Of a DNA stretch of 64,000 bases, positions 27,301 to 35,874 are shown one piece after another (position 1 is the first letter of the stretch; every line of letters begins with the position of its first letter). The notes beneath the pieces were generated by a model. It saw nothing but the letters and a program-made list of their open reading frames with translations, made no database searches and was not told the origin of the DNA. The stretch covers positions 806,001-870,000 of the forward strand of contig NZ_AMWJ02000002.1 in assembly GCF_000319305.2 (NCBI RefSeq), read 5' to 3'. Origin of the DNA: Pseudomonas bharatica CSV86. Lineage in GTDB: Bacteria; Pseudomonadota; Gammaproteobacteria; Pseudomonadales; Pseudomonadaceae. Position numbers and translations under genes: made by a program.

Positions 27301-27389
27301 CTGTGGGAGCTGGCTTGCCAGCGATGAGGCCTGCCTAGGCAAAGATGTTGCCTGGTCAGGCCCTATCGCTGGCAAGCCAGCTCCCACAG
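27301..27389. repeat. REP doublet, opposite orientation
   Basis: Here CTGTGGGAGCTGGCTTGCCA comes first and its complement second, so the pair is oriented opposite to most REPINs in the window. The spacer is about 30 bases. Confidence 0.9.
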
Positions 27390-27486
27390 GGGTTCTGTGT
27401 TGAGCACACTAAGTTTAGTGAGAGCTTGACTGAAGTTACACAAACACCAATTTAATGAACCATCGCCAGCATGGGAGTATCAAGGC

Positions 27487-27645
27487 ATGACTTTGTCCAC
27501 CAGCATGCCCCGCCCCCACCAGGCCCCTTCGTTCCCGAAGGTGCGGGCCCGTCGCGGGGAAAACCCGCTGGTGCATGTCATCCTCGCTTTCTGGGCCCTG
27601 TGGCATTGCCGTCACGCCCGCCCGCCAGATACCGCTCTCGCCTGA
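27487..27645 (+). CDS. Possible short upstream ORF before the glutamine-synthetase-like gene
   Basis: A 52-codon open frame starting with ATG and ending 79 bases before the next gene. It is rich in Arg, His and Pro, with FWALWH in the middle. It could be a leader peptide or a chance frame in GC-rich DNA; nothing else between 27390 and 27724 is recognised. Confidence 0.2.
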   Translation: MTLSTSMPRPHQAPSFPKVRARRGENPLVHVILAFWALWHCRHARPPDTALA

Positions 27646-27724
27646 CCGATAACCCTGGCCGTGCTCTTGCATCGGCCTCCTTGTCGATTCCCAGCGCGCC
27701 CTCATGGCGCAAGCGAGAACACCC

Positions 27725-29089
27725 ATGCACTTTGCCCCCATCGAGCAGGCCCGCGCGTTCCTGGACGCCAATCCCGATATCGAAATGATCGAGCTGTTTA
27801 TCCTCGACGCCAACGGCGTGCCACGCGGCAAGCTGTTGCACCGCGAGGAACTGCTGGCGGTCTACGAAAGCGGTCGCCCCCTGCCAAGCACCATCCTTGG
27901 CCTGACCCTGCACGGCGCAGACGTGGAAAACTCCGGGCTGGTGTGGGATGTCGGTGATATCGACTGCCGTGCCTACCCGCTGGAGGGCAGCCTGGTGCGC
28001 CTGCCGTGGCGACAGATCCCCACTGCCGCGCTGCAGGTCAGCATGCACCCGGAACAGGGCTTGCCCGCTGCCAATGCCGATCCACGCCATGTGCTGCTGC
28101 GGGTGATCGATGCGCTGAAGGCCGACGGCTATCACCCGGTGATGGCCTGCGAGCTGGAATTCTATCTGCTTGACCAGAAACGCGACGGCAATGGCCGCCC
28201 GCAACCCGCTCTCGACGCCGATGGCGGGCGCCCGCGCAGTACGCAGGTCTATGGCCTGCGCGAGCTGGAGCAGATCGAACCCTTCCTTGCCGACCTGTAT
28301 GCCGCCTGCCAAAGCCAGGGCATTCCGGCGCGCACGGCGATTTCCGAGTATGCCCCCGGCCAGGTGGAAATCACCCTGGAGCACGGCGATGCCCTGCTGG
28401 CCATGGACCAGGCCGTGCGCTACAAGCGCATCGTCAAGGGCGTGGCGCACAAGCACGGCATGCAGGCCTGCTTCATGGCCAAGCCCTTCGCCGAGCTGGC
28501 CGGCACCGGCATGCACCTGCATGTGAGCCTGGCCGATGCCGAGGGCAACAACCTGTTCGCCAGCGAAGACCCGGCCGGCACGCCGCTGCTGCGCCAGGCA
28601 GTGGGAGGCATGCTCGCCGCGCTGCTCGATTCGTTGCTGCTGTTCTGCCCCAACGCCAACTCCTACCGGCGCTTCCAGGCCAACAGCTACGCGCCGCTGG
28701 CTCCAACCTGGGGCATCGACAACCGCACCGTAAGCCTGCGCGTGCCCGGGGGCCCGGCGCCGACCCGGCATATCGAACACCGCATCTGTGGCGCCGACGC
28801 CAACCCCTATCTCGCCGCCGCTGCGCTGCTCGGCGCGGTGCACCACGGCCTGCGCCAACAACTGGATCCGGGTGCGCCGGTGGAAGGCAACGGCTATGCC
28901 CAGGCCACCACCTTGCTGCCCACCGACTGGCTCAGCGCCCTCACCGCCCTGGAGCGCTCGAGCTGGGCCCGGGACACCCTGGGCCAGGAATTCCTCGGTG
29001 TGTACCTCGCGGTCAAGCGTGCCGAATACCGCCAGTTCATGGCCGAAGTCGGCGAACAGGACTGGCGCTGGTACCTGACCCAGGCCTGA
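27725..29089 (+). CDS. Gamma-glutamylpolyamine synthetase (glutamine-synthetase family)
   Basis: A 454-residue member of the GlnA type-III/PuuA group, which ligates glutamate to putrescine or another amine with ATP in the gamma-glutamylated polyamine pathway. Metal-binding signatures are ELEFYL (first glutamate pair), GTGMHLHVSL and HIEHRICGADANPY near the active site. ATG 27725 has GCGAGAAC upstream; an in-frame ATG at 27704 is the alternative. The next gene, an oxidase of the same pathway, follows after 31 bases, so the pair forms an operon. Amine specificity cannot be read from sequence. Confidence 0.85.
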   Translation: MHFAPIEQARAFLDANPDIEMIELFILDANGVPRGKLLHREELLAVYESGRPLPSTILGLTLHGADVENSGLVWDVGDIDCRAYPLEGSLVRLPWRQIPTAALQVSMHPEQGLPAANADPRHVLLRVIDALKADGYHPVMACELEFYLLDQKRDGNGRPQPALDADGGRPRSTQVYGLRELEQIEPFLADLYAACQSQGIPARTAISEYAPGQVEITLEHGDALLAMDQAVRYKRIVKGVAHKHGMQACFMAKPFAELAGTGMHLHVSLADAEGNNLFASEDPAGTPLLRQAVGGMLAALLDSLLLFCPNANSYRRFQANSYAPLAPTWGIDNRTVSLRVPGGPAPTRHIEHRICGADANPYLAAAALLGAVHHGLRQQLDPGAPVEGNGYAQATTLLPTDWLSALTALERSSWARDTLGQEFLGVYLAVKRAEYRQFMAEVGEQDWRWYLTQA

Positions 29090-29120
29090 ACCCTTTCTCT
29101 TTTTTCGAAGGACCCGAAAC

Positions 29121-30427
29121 ATGAATGCAGCCCTGAACCACGGCAGCGCCCAGCGCGCCGCGTCCTATTACAGCGCCACCCTCAACGATGCCTCCCAGTA
29201 CCCGACCCTGGAAGGCACGGTAGAGGTCGATGTGGCGATCATCGGTGGCGGCTTCACCGGTGTCGCCAGCGCCGTCGAGCTGGCCGAGCGCGGCCTGAAG
29301 GTCGCCATCGTCGAGACCAACCGCATTGGCTGGGGCGCCAGCGGACGCAATGGCGGGCAGGTCACCGGCAGCCTGTCGGGCGACGAAGCGATGCGCAAGC
29401 AGATGCGCGCCCGGCTGGGCGACGACGTCGACGATTTCATCTGGCACCTGCGCTTTCGCGGGCACCAGATCATCGAGCAGCGGGTCGAGCGCTATGGCAT
29501 CGATTGCGACCTCAAGCGCGGTCACCTGCATGCGGCGATGAAGCCATCGCACATGAATGAACTCCAGGCCTTCGCCAGCGAAGCCCAGCTTCGGGGCATG
29601 GGCGACCAGGTGCAGTTGCTCGACCGTGAAGGCGTGCGCCGCCACCTGGATTCACCGCTCTACCTCGGCGCGCTGAAAAACCTGCGCAACCTGCACCTGC
29701 ACCCGCTCAATCTATGCCTGGGCGAGGCCCGTGCGGCCCACAGCCTGGGCGCGCTGATCTTCGAGAACTCGCAAGTGCTGGAGATCGTCCATGGCCCGCG
29801 CCCGGCGGTGGTTACCGCCAAGGGCCGGATCGAAGCGAAACAGGTGATGCTCGCGGGCGATGTCTATCACAAGCTGGAAAAGCGCCAGCTCAAGGGCAAG
29901 ATCTTCCCGGCCATGGGCGGCATCGTCACCACCGCGCCGCTGGGAGACCTGGCGCGCCAGCTCAACCCGCACGACCTGGCGGTGTACGACTGCCGCTTCG
30001 TGCTCGACTACTACCGCATGACTGCCGATGGCCGCCTGCTGTTCGGCGGTGGCGCCAACTATTCGGGACGGGATTCGCGGGATATCGCCGGGGAACTGCG
30101 GCCCTGCATCGAGCGCACCTTCCCGGTGCTGAAGGACGTGCCGATCGAGTTCCAGTGGAGCTGTGCGATGGGCATCGTGGTCAACCGCATCCCGCAACTG
30201 GGCAAGCTCTCGGAGAATGTCTGGTATTGCCAGGGCTACTCGGGGCACGGCATTGCCACCAGCCATATCATGGGCGAGATCATGGCCGAAGCGATCACCG
30301 GGACGCTGGAGAAGTTCGACACCTTCGCCGGCTGCAGCCACGTGCGGGTACCGATGGGGGATCTGCTGGGGAATCCGCTGTTGGCGGCGGGATGTGGTAC
30401 TACCAGATGCTCGAGAAATTGCGTTGA
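29121..30427 (+). CDS. FAD-dependent gamma-glutamylpolyamine oxidase (PuuB/PauB-like), frameshift near the end
   Basis: A DAO-fold flavoprotein of about 435 residues that would oxidise gamma-glutamylputrescine or a relative to the aldehyde. The dinucleotide-binding motif is VAIIGGGFTGVASA, followed by the GWGASGRNGGQ loop characteristic of PuuB. As read, the frame runs on to 30662 through a REPIN, adding about 80 meaningless residues. Restoring one C at about 30388-30392 (GGGATG to GGGCATG) gives the family ending AAGMWYYQMLEKLR and a stop at 30427. The lost base is probably an undercall. Confidence 0.85.
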
Positions 30428-30432
30428 TCTTT

Positions 30433-30531
30433 CGGGCTTCATCGCTGGCAAGCCAGCTCCCACAGGGTCAGCACAGGCCCTCAGGACTTGTGCTGACCCT
30501 GTGGGAGCTGGCTTGCCAGCGATGAAGCCCG
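30433..30531. repeat. Extended REPIN forming a long perfect hairpin
   Basis: The arms are perfect inverses for 43 bases (starting CGGGCTTCATCGCTGGCAAG) around a 13-base loop. The spacer half-sites GTCAGCACA and TGTGCTGAC also pair, unlike the other REPINs. It lies between the oxidase gene and convergent fadD1, where it could act as a strong transcription terminator or mRNA stabiliser for both. Confidence 0.9.
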
Positions 30532-30538
30532 AGAGGAC

Positions 30539-32236
30539 TCAGGCGATCTTCTTGAGACCCAGCTTCTTCAACTCTTCATCGCGCAACTCACGTCGCAGGA
30601 TCTTGCCGACGTTGGTGGTCGGCAGGGCATCACGGAACTCGACGAAACGCGGCACCTTGTAGCCGGTGACATTGGCGCGCATATGCTCCATCACCTGCTC
30701 GCGGGTCAGGGTCACCCCCGGCTTGGCCACGATGAACACCTTGATCACCTCGCCCGACTTCTCGTCCGGCACGCCGATCGCGGCGCATTGCAGCACGCCC
30801 GGCAGGGTCGCCAGCACATCCTCGAGTTCGTTCGGGTACACGTTGAAACCGGACACCAGGATCATGTCCTTCTTGCGGTCGACGATGCGCATGTAGCCAT
30901 CGGCCTGGATCACCGCGATGTCGCCGGTCTTCAGCCAGCCCTCGGCGTCGAGGATCTCGTCGGTGGCTTCCTGGCGCTGCCAGTAGCCTTTCATGACCTG
31001 CGGGCCCTTGATGCACAGCTCTCCGATCTCGCCGAACGGCAACTCGTTGCCGGCATCGTCGATCACCCTGCACAGGGTCGAAGGTACCGGGATGCCGATG
31101 GTGCCAACCTGGATGTTCTGCGCCGGATTCACCGAGGCCACCGGGCTGGTTTCGGTCATGCCGTAGCCTTCGCAGATGGCGCAGCCGGTCACTTCGCGCC
31201 AGCGCTCGGCAACCGAGAGTTGCAGGGCCATGCCACCGGACAGGGTGACCTTGAGCGCGGAGAAGTCCAGGCGACGGAAGTCCTCGTTGTTGCACAGGGC
31301 GACGAACAGGGTGTTGAGCCCGACGAAACCGCTGAACTTCCACTTCGACAGTTCCTTGACCATCGCCGGCAGGTCGCGCGGATTGCTGATCAGGATGTTG
31401 TGGTTGCCGATCAGCATCATCGCCATGCAATGGAAGGTGAAGGCATAGATGTGATAGAGCGGCAGCGGGGTGATCAGGATCTCGCAGCCCTCATTGAGGT
31501 TGGAGCCCATCAGCGCCTTGCACTGCAGCATGTTGGCGATCAGGTTGCGGTGGGTCAGCATGGCGCCCTTGGCCACGCCGGTGGTGCCGCCGGTGTATTG
31601 CAGCACCGCGACATCGTCGTGGGCCGGCGAGGCTTCCCTGACCGCCTTGCCCTGCCCTTTCGCCAGTGCGTCGTTGAACTTCACGGCGTTCGGCAGGCTG
31701 TAGGCCGGGACCATCTTCTTCACGTACTTGATGACGCTGTTGATCAGCAGGCGCTTGAGCGGCGGCAGCAGATCGGCGACTTCAGTGACGATGACGTGCT
31801 TGACCGACGTCTTGGGTACGACCTTTTCCGCCAGGTGCGCCATGTTGGCCAGGCACACCAGGGCCTTGGCGCCGGAGTCGTTGAACTGGTGTTCCATTTC
31901 CCGCGCCGTGTAGAGCGGGTTGGTGTTGACCACGATCAGCCCGGCGCGCATGGCACCGAAGACGGCGACGGGATATTGCAGAACGTTCGGCAGTTGAACG
32001 GCGATGCGGTCTCCGGGTTGCAGGTCGGTATGCTGCTGCAGGTAGGCAGCGAAGGCACCGGACAACTCGTACAGCTCGCCATAGGTCAGGGTCTTGCCCA
32101 GGTTGCTGAATGCCGGTTTATCGGCGAAACGCTGGCAGGACTGCTTCAATACCGCCTGGATATTCGGGTACTCGTCCGGGTTGATTTGCGAGGCGACCCC
32201 GGCCGGGTACTTATCCTTCCAAAAGTTTTCGATCAT
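30539..32236 (-). CDS. fadD1: Long-chain fatty-acid--CoA ligase 1
   Basis: A 565-residue acyl-CoA synthetase of the ANL superfamily that activates fatty acids to acyl-CoA via acyl-AMP at the inner membrane. The AMP-binding motif is YTGGTTGVAKGA, followed by GYGMTETSP and the GEIGELCIKGPQVM / YMRIVDRKKDMI C-terminal hinge region. Catalytic lysine lies in TNVGKILRREL. The start is ATG 32236 with GGAGGAG upstream. It follows fadD2 in tandem on the same strand, as in P. aeruginosa. Confidence 0.93.
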   Translation of the reverse strand: MIENFWKDKYPAGVASQINPDEYPNIQAVLKQSCQRFADKPAFSNLGKTLTYGELYELSGAFAAYLQQHTDLQPGDRIAVQLPNVLQYPVAVFGAMRAGLIVVNTNPLYTAREMEHQFNDSGAKALVCLANMAHLAEKVVPKTSVKHVIVTEVADLLPPLKRLLINSVIKYVKKMVPAYSLPNAVKFNDALAKGQGKAVREASPAHDDVAVLQYTGGTTGVAKGAMLTHRNLIANMLQCKALMGSNLNEGCEILITPLPLYHIYAFTFHCMAMMLIGNHNILISNPRDLPAMVKELSKWKFSGFVGLNTLFVALCNNEDFRRLDFSALKVTLSGGMALQLSVAERWREVTGCAICEGYGMTETSPVASVNPAQNIQVGTIGIPVPSTLCRVIDDAGNELPFGEIGELCIKGPQVMKGYWQRQEATDEILDAEGWLKTGDIAVIQADGYMRIVDRKKDMILVSGFNVYPNELEDVLATLPGVLQCAAIGVPDEKSGEVIKVFIVAKPGVTLTREQVMEHMRANVTGYKVPRFVEFRDALPTTNVGKILRRELRDEELKKLGLKKIA

Positions 32237-32388
32237 GGAAGCCCACTCCTCCAGCAACAGCGAATTCTTCACCGCGTCGATGCGATTATTATTGATATTT
32301 GATGTCGATTTATTGCAAACCGACCGATCCGAAGCGCGCCGAGAGTAACAGCTTTACCAGGGGTCGCCTAGAGCTAAAGCGGCCCGGC

Positions 32389-32406
32389 GAGTCACTAAAA
32401 TGACTC
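32389..32406. promoter_or_regulatory. Inverted repeat upstream of fadD1
   Basis: GAGTCA and TGACTC (perfect inverses) flank CTAAAA, about 155 bases before the fadD1 start in the AT-richer intergenic region. A related half, GGTCACTTTTAGAGT, follows at about 32420. It may be an operator; it does not match the PsrA or FadR boxes I know. The rest of 32237-32533 shows only the fadD2 terminator. Confidence 0.35.
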
Positions 32407-32467
32407 TTGATAATTTATTGGTCACTTTTAGAGTAAATGGTCTAAACCGAACTGCTAGCTTTAAGTC

Positions 32468-32512
32468 AAAAGCTGCAAGAGAGCGTGCGCGACCGCTCTA
32501 TCTTGCAGCTTT
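32468..32512 (-). terminator. Long hairpin terminator after fadD2
   Basis: AAAGCTGCAAGA and TCTTGCAGCTTT pair perfectly, with an inner GAGCG/CGCTC stem. On the minus strand the stem is followed by TTTTGACTT. It lies 22 bases beyond the fadD2 stop and probably separates fadD2 from fadD1 transcription. Confidence 0.7.
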
Positions 32513-32533
32513 CGGCTTATAGCTTGTAGCTGC

Positions 32534-34222
32534 TCAAGCCGGTTCGCGCAACTCGCGACGCAGGATCTTTCCTACCGGCGTCATCGGCAACGAATCCCGC
32601 AGGACGATGTGCTTGGGCACTTTGTAGCCGGTGAAGTTGGCCTTGCAGTAAGCCTTGAGCTCTTCCAGGGTCACGCCGCCCTCCCTCGCCACCACGAACA
32701 GCTTGACCGCCTCGCCGGAACGTTCGTCCGGCACGCCGATGGCGGCACAGGCGGCGACTTTCGGGTGGGCCATGACCACATCCTCGATTTCGTTCGGGTA
32801 CACGTTGAAGCCCGAGACGATGATCATGTCCTTCTTGCGGTCGACGATGCGGGTGAAGCCGTCCGGATCGATCACCGCGATATCGCCGGTCCGGAACCAG
32901 CCCTCGGCATCGAAAGCCTCGGCGGTGGCGTCCGGACGCTGCCAGTAGCCCTTCATCACCTGGGGGCCCTTGATGCAAAGCTCGCCGCGCTCGCCCAGGG
33001 GCATTTCGTTGCCCTGGTCATCGGTGACCTTGAACGCCGTGCCCGGTACCGGAATGCCCACGGTGCCCAGGCGCGCCAGCTGGCCATAGGGATTGGTGCT
33101 GGCCACCGGCGAGGTTTCGGTCAGGCCGTAGCCCTCGACGATGCGGCAACCGGTGAGACCTTCCCAGCGCTCGGCGGTGGCCTTGACCAGCGCGGTGCCG
33201 CCGGAGTTGGTGACCTTCAGCGCGGAGAAATCCAGGTCCTTGAAGGCAGGGTTGTCCATCAGCGCGACGAACAGCGTGTTGAGCCCGAGCAGCGCGGAGA
33301 AGCGCCACTTTTTCAGCTCCTTGACGAAGCCCGCAATGTCCCGCGGATTGGTGATCAGCACGTTGTGGTTGCCGGTCACCATCATGCACATGCAATTCGC
33401 GGTGAAGGCATAGATGTGGTACAGCGGCAGCGGCGCGATCATCACTTCCTGGCCGTCCTTGAGCAGTTTCTGCCCGTCAGGCCCCAGTTGCGAGAAACAG
33501 GCCAGCACCTGGAGCATGTTGGCGACCAGGTTGCCGTGGGTGAGCATCGCCCCCTTCGCTACCCCGGTGGTGCCGCCGGTGTATTGCAGCACGGCGATGT
33601 CGTCGTGGCCGGCCTGCACCGGCTTCAGGGCATGCCCCTTGCCCTGGCGCAGCACCTGCTTGAACGACAGCGCCTGGGGCAGGTGGTAGTCGGGAACCAT
33701 CTTCTTGACCTTGGCGACGATGGTATTGACCAGCCAGCCCTTGGCGGTCGGCAGCATGTCGCCCATCTTCGCTTCGATCAGGTAGTCCAGGCCGGTATCG
33801 GGCAGCACTTCCTGCACCAGCTTGCCGAACATGTTCAGGTACACCAGGGCGCGGGCGCCGGAATCCTTGAACTGGTGGCGCATCTCCCGGGCGGTGTACA
33901 GCGGGTTGGTGTTGACCACGATCAGCCCGGCGCGCAAGGCACCGAACACGGCGATGGGGTATTGCAGGACGTTGGGCATCTGCACCGCGATGCGCTCGCC
34001 CGGCTTGAGGTCGGTGCATTGCTGCAGGTACGCGGCGAAGGCGGCGGAATAACGGTCCAGTTCGGCGTAGGTCAGGGTCACGCCCAGGTTGCTGAAGGCC
34101 GGTCGGTCGGCGAATGTCTTGCAGGAGCGTTCGAATACTTCGACTACCGACTTATAGGTGCTCATGTCGATCTGCGAAGGTACTCCCGGCGGGCGCTTGT
34201 CGTTCCAGAAATCGGCGTGCAT
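32534..34222 (-). CDS. fadD2: Long-chain fatty-acid--CoA ligase 2
   Basis: A 562-residue acyl-CoA synthetase, paralogous to the downstream fadD1 copy. It has the same core motifs: YTGGTTGVAKGA, GYGLTETSPVAS and FTRIVDRKKDMIIVSGF, with catalytic lysine in TPVGKILRREL. In P. aeruginosa the pair differ in chain-length preference and in expression. The start is ATG 34222. It diverges from a lipase-like gene, and the 199-base gap between them should hold both promoters. Confidence 0.93.
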   Translation of the reverse strand: MHADFWNDKRPPGVPSQIDMSTYKSVVEVFERSCKTFADRPAFSNLGVTLTYAELDRYSAAFAAYLQQCTDLKPGERIAVQMPNVLQYPIAVFGALRAGLIVVNTNPLYTAREMRHQFKDSGARALVYLNMFGKLVQEVLPDTGLDYLIEAKMGDMLPTAKGWLVNTIVAKVKKMVPDYHLPQALSFKQVLRQGKGHALKPVQAGHDDIAVLQYTGGTTGVAKGAMLTHGNLVANMLQVLACFSQLGPDGQKLLKDGQEVMIAPLPLYHIYAFTANCMCMMVTGNHNVLITNPRDIAGFVKELKKWRFSALLGLNTLFVALMDNPAFKDLDFSALKVTNSGGTALVKATAERWEGLTGCRIVEGYGLTETSPVASTNPYGQLARLGTVGIPVPGTAFKVTDDQGNEMPLGERGELCIKGPQVMKGYWQRPDATAEAFDAEGWFRTGDIAVIDPDGFTRIVDRKKDMIIVSGFNVYPNEIEDVVMAHPKVAACAAIGVPDERSGEAVKLFVVAREGGVTLEELKAYCKANFTGYKVPKHIVLRDSLPMTPVGKILRRELREPA

Positions 34223-34421
34223 TTATTATTGTCCTCGGTCCTGAGCCTGTGCGGTCCGGATTGCTGCTTGCAAAACGGCGTTCTGCCGACGTTAGCAGCT
34301 CTGCCACAGGTGGCAAATATGCCAAGGCTCGTCATAGATCCTGTGAATCTCCATCTACCGGGCTAGCCGATTTGGCAAGCGGCTATACACTCAGGGGCAT
34401 CCATTGCCCTGGAAAACCACG

Positions 34422-35366
34422 ATGCTCCATGACGCCTTCTGGCTGCCGGCCAGCAACCATTGCAGCCTGTACGTCCGCCACTGGCTACCCGCCACGCCGG
34501 TGCGCGCGGTGGTGCTGCTGGCCCACGGCATGGCCGAGCATGCCGGGCGCTACCAACGACTCGGCGAGGCCCTTAGCAGTGCCGGTTTCGCCCTGTATGC
34601 CCACGACCAGCGCGGCCACGGCCGTACCGCCGAGCAGGGCACGCTTGGCCTGTTCGCCACCGAGAACGGCTGGAATACCGTAGTCAACGACCTCGGCCTG
34701 CTCAACCAGCACATCGGCCAGCAGCATCCGGGCCTGCCGGTGTTTCTCTTCGGCCACAGCATGGGCAGCTACATTGCCCAGGCCTACCTGCTGCACCATA
34801 GCGGCAGCCTGCACGGGGCGATCCTCAGTGGCTCCAATTTCCAGGCGCCGGCGCTGTATCGCGCGGCGCGCCAGATCGCCCGCCTGGAAAGCTGGCGACA
34901 GGGCCCGCTGGGCCGCAGCGCGCTGATCGAATTCCTCTCCTTCGGCTCGTTCAACAAGGCCTTCAAGCCCAATCGCACGGCCTTCGACTGGCTCAGCCGC
35001 GATCCGGCGGAGGTCGACAAGTATGTCAACGACCCGCTGTGCGGCTTCCGCTGCTGCAATCGCCTGTGGATCGACCTGCTCGGCGGGCTGGAGCAGATCA
35101 GCCGCCCGCGCAACCTGGCGCAGATCGACCCGAACCTGCCGATCCTGGTGATCGGTGGCGAATGTGATCCGGTCAGTGCCGGCAAGCGTCTGAAAGATCT
35201 GACCGGCGCCCTGCGCCTGTCCGGGAACCAGCACGTGCACCTGCGGCTCTATCCGCAGGCTCGCCACGAGCTGCTCAACGAAACCAACCGTGACGAGGTC
35301 ACCGCGCAGCTGATCGACTGGCTCGAAAGCACCCTGGCCCTTGGCCGGCCGGTGCGCAGCGAGTGA
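34422..35366 (+). CDS. Alpha/beta hydrolase, lysophospholipase/monoacylglycerol-lipase-like
   Basis: A 314-residue serine hydrolase (Hydrolase_4 family). Motifs are VVLLAHGMAEHAGRY near the N-terminus (oxyanion), the nucleophile elbow GHSMGS, acid Asp in GGECDPVS and base His in YPQARHELLNE. It probably releases fatty acids from monoglycerides or lysophospholipids for the adjacent FadD enzymes and PhaJ1, matching the PA3301 position in P. aeruginosa. ATG 34422 is preferred over the TTG at 34404. It is followed after 37 bases by phaJ1. Confidence 0.88.
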   Translation: MLHDAFWLPASNHCSLYVRHWLPATPVRAVVLLAHGMAEHAGRYQRLGEALSSAGFALYAHDQRGHGRTAEQGTLGLFATENGWNTVVNDLGLLNQHIGQQHPGLPVFLFGHSMGSYIAQAYLLHHSGSLHGAILSGSNFQAPALYRAARQIARLESWRQGPLGRSALIEFLSFGSFNKAFKPNRTAFDWLSRDPAEVDKYVNDPLCGFRCCNRLWIDLLGGLEQISRPRNLAQIDPNLPILVIGGECDPVSAGKRLKDLTGALRLSGNQHVHLRLYPQARHELLNETNRDEVTAQLIDWLESTLALGRPVRSE

Positions 35367-35403
35367 TACTGCCGCCCCGTCGCGTATCGAAGGAATCCCC
35401 TGA

Positions 35404-35874
35404 ATGACCCAGGTCACCAACACGCCTTACGAATCCCTCGAAGTCGGTCAGAAGGCCAGCTTCAGCAAGACCGTCGAAGAACGTGACATCCAGCTGTTCG
35501 CCGCGATGTCCGGTGACCACAACCCGGTCCACCTGGATGCCGAATTCGCCGCCAAGAGCATGTTCAAGGAGCGCATCGCCCACGGCATGTTCAGCGGTGC
35601 ACTGATCAGCGCCGCCGTGGCCTGCGAGTTGCCCGGCCCGGGCACCATCTACCTCGGCCAGCAGATGAGCTTCCAGAAGCCGGTGAAGATCGGCGACACC
35701 CTGACCGTGCGCCTGGAAATCCTTGAAAAGCTGCCGAAGTTCCGCGTGCGCATCGCTACCCGCGTGTTCAACCAGAACGAAGAACTGGTGGTTGACGGCG
35801 AAGCCGAGATCCTCGCGCCACGCAAGCAGCAGACCGTCGAACTGGTCAGCCCGCCGCCGATCACCTTCGGCTGA
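35404..35874 (+). CDS. phaJ1: (R)-specific enoyl-CoA hydratase, MaoC family
   Basis: A 156-residue hot-dog-fold hydratase, the length and sequence pattern of P. aeruginosa PhaJ1. It converts trans-2-enoyl-CoA to (R)-3-hydroxyacyl-CoA, linking beta-oxidation to polyhydroxyalkanoate synthesis. The catalytic Asp-His lies in SGDHNPVHLD and the hydratase 2 motif continues KERIAHGMFSGALIS. It sits in the fadD/lipase neighbourhood. Its last bases overlap the end of the convergent sigma-factor gene. Confidence 0.92.
   Translation: MTQVTNTPYESLEVGQKASFSKTVEERDIQLFAAMSGDHNPVHLDAEFAAKSMFKERIAHGMFSGALISAAVACELPGPGTIYLGQQMSFQKPVKIGDTLTVRLEILEKLPKFRVRIATRVFNQNEELVVDGEAEILAPRKQQTVELVSPPPITFG

Noticed and set aside
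27435..27720. A riboswitch or leader before the glutamine-synthetase-like gene
   Set aside because: No recognisable aptamer or terminator/antiterminator pairing could be drawn; only a weak short ORF remains.
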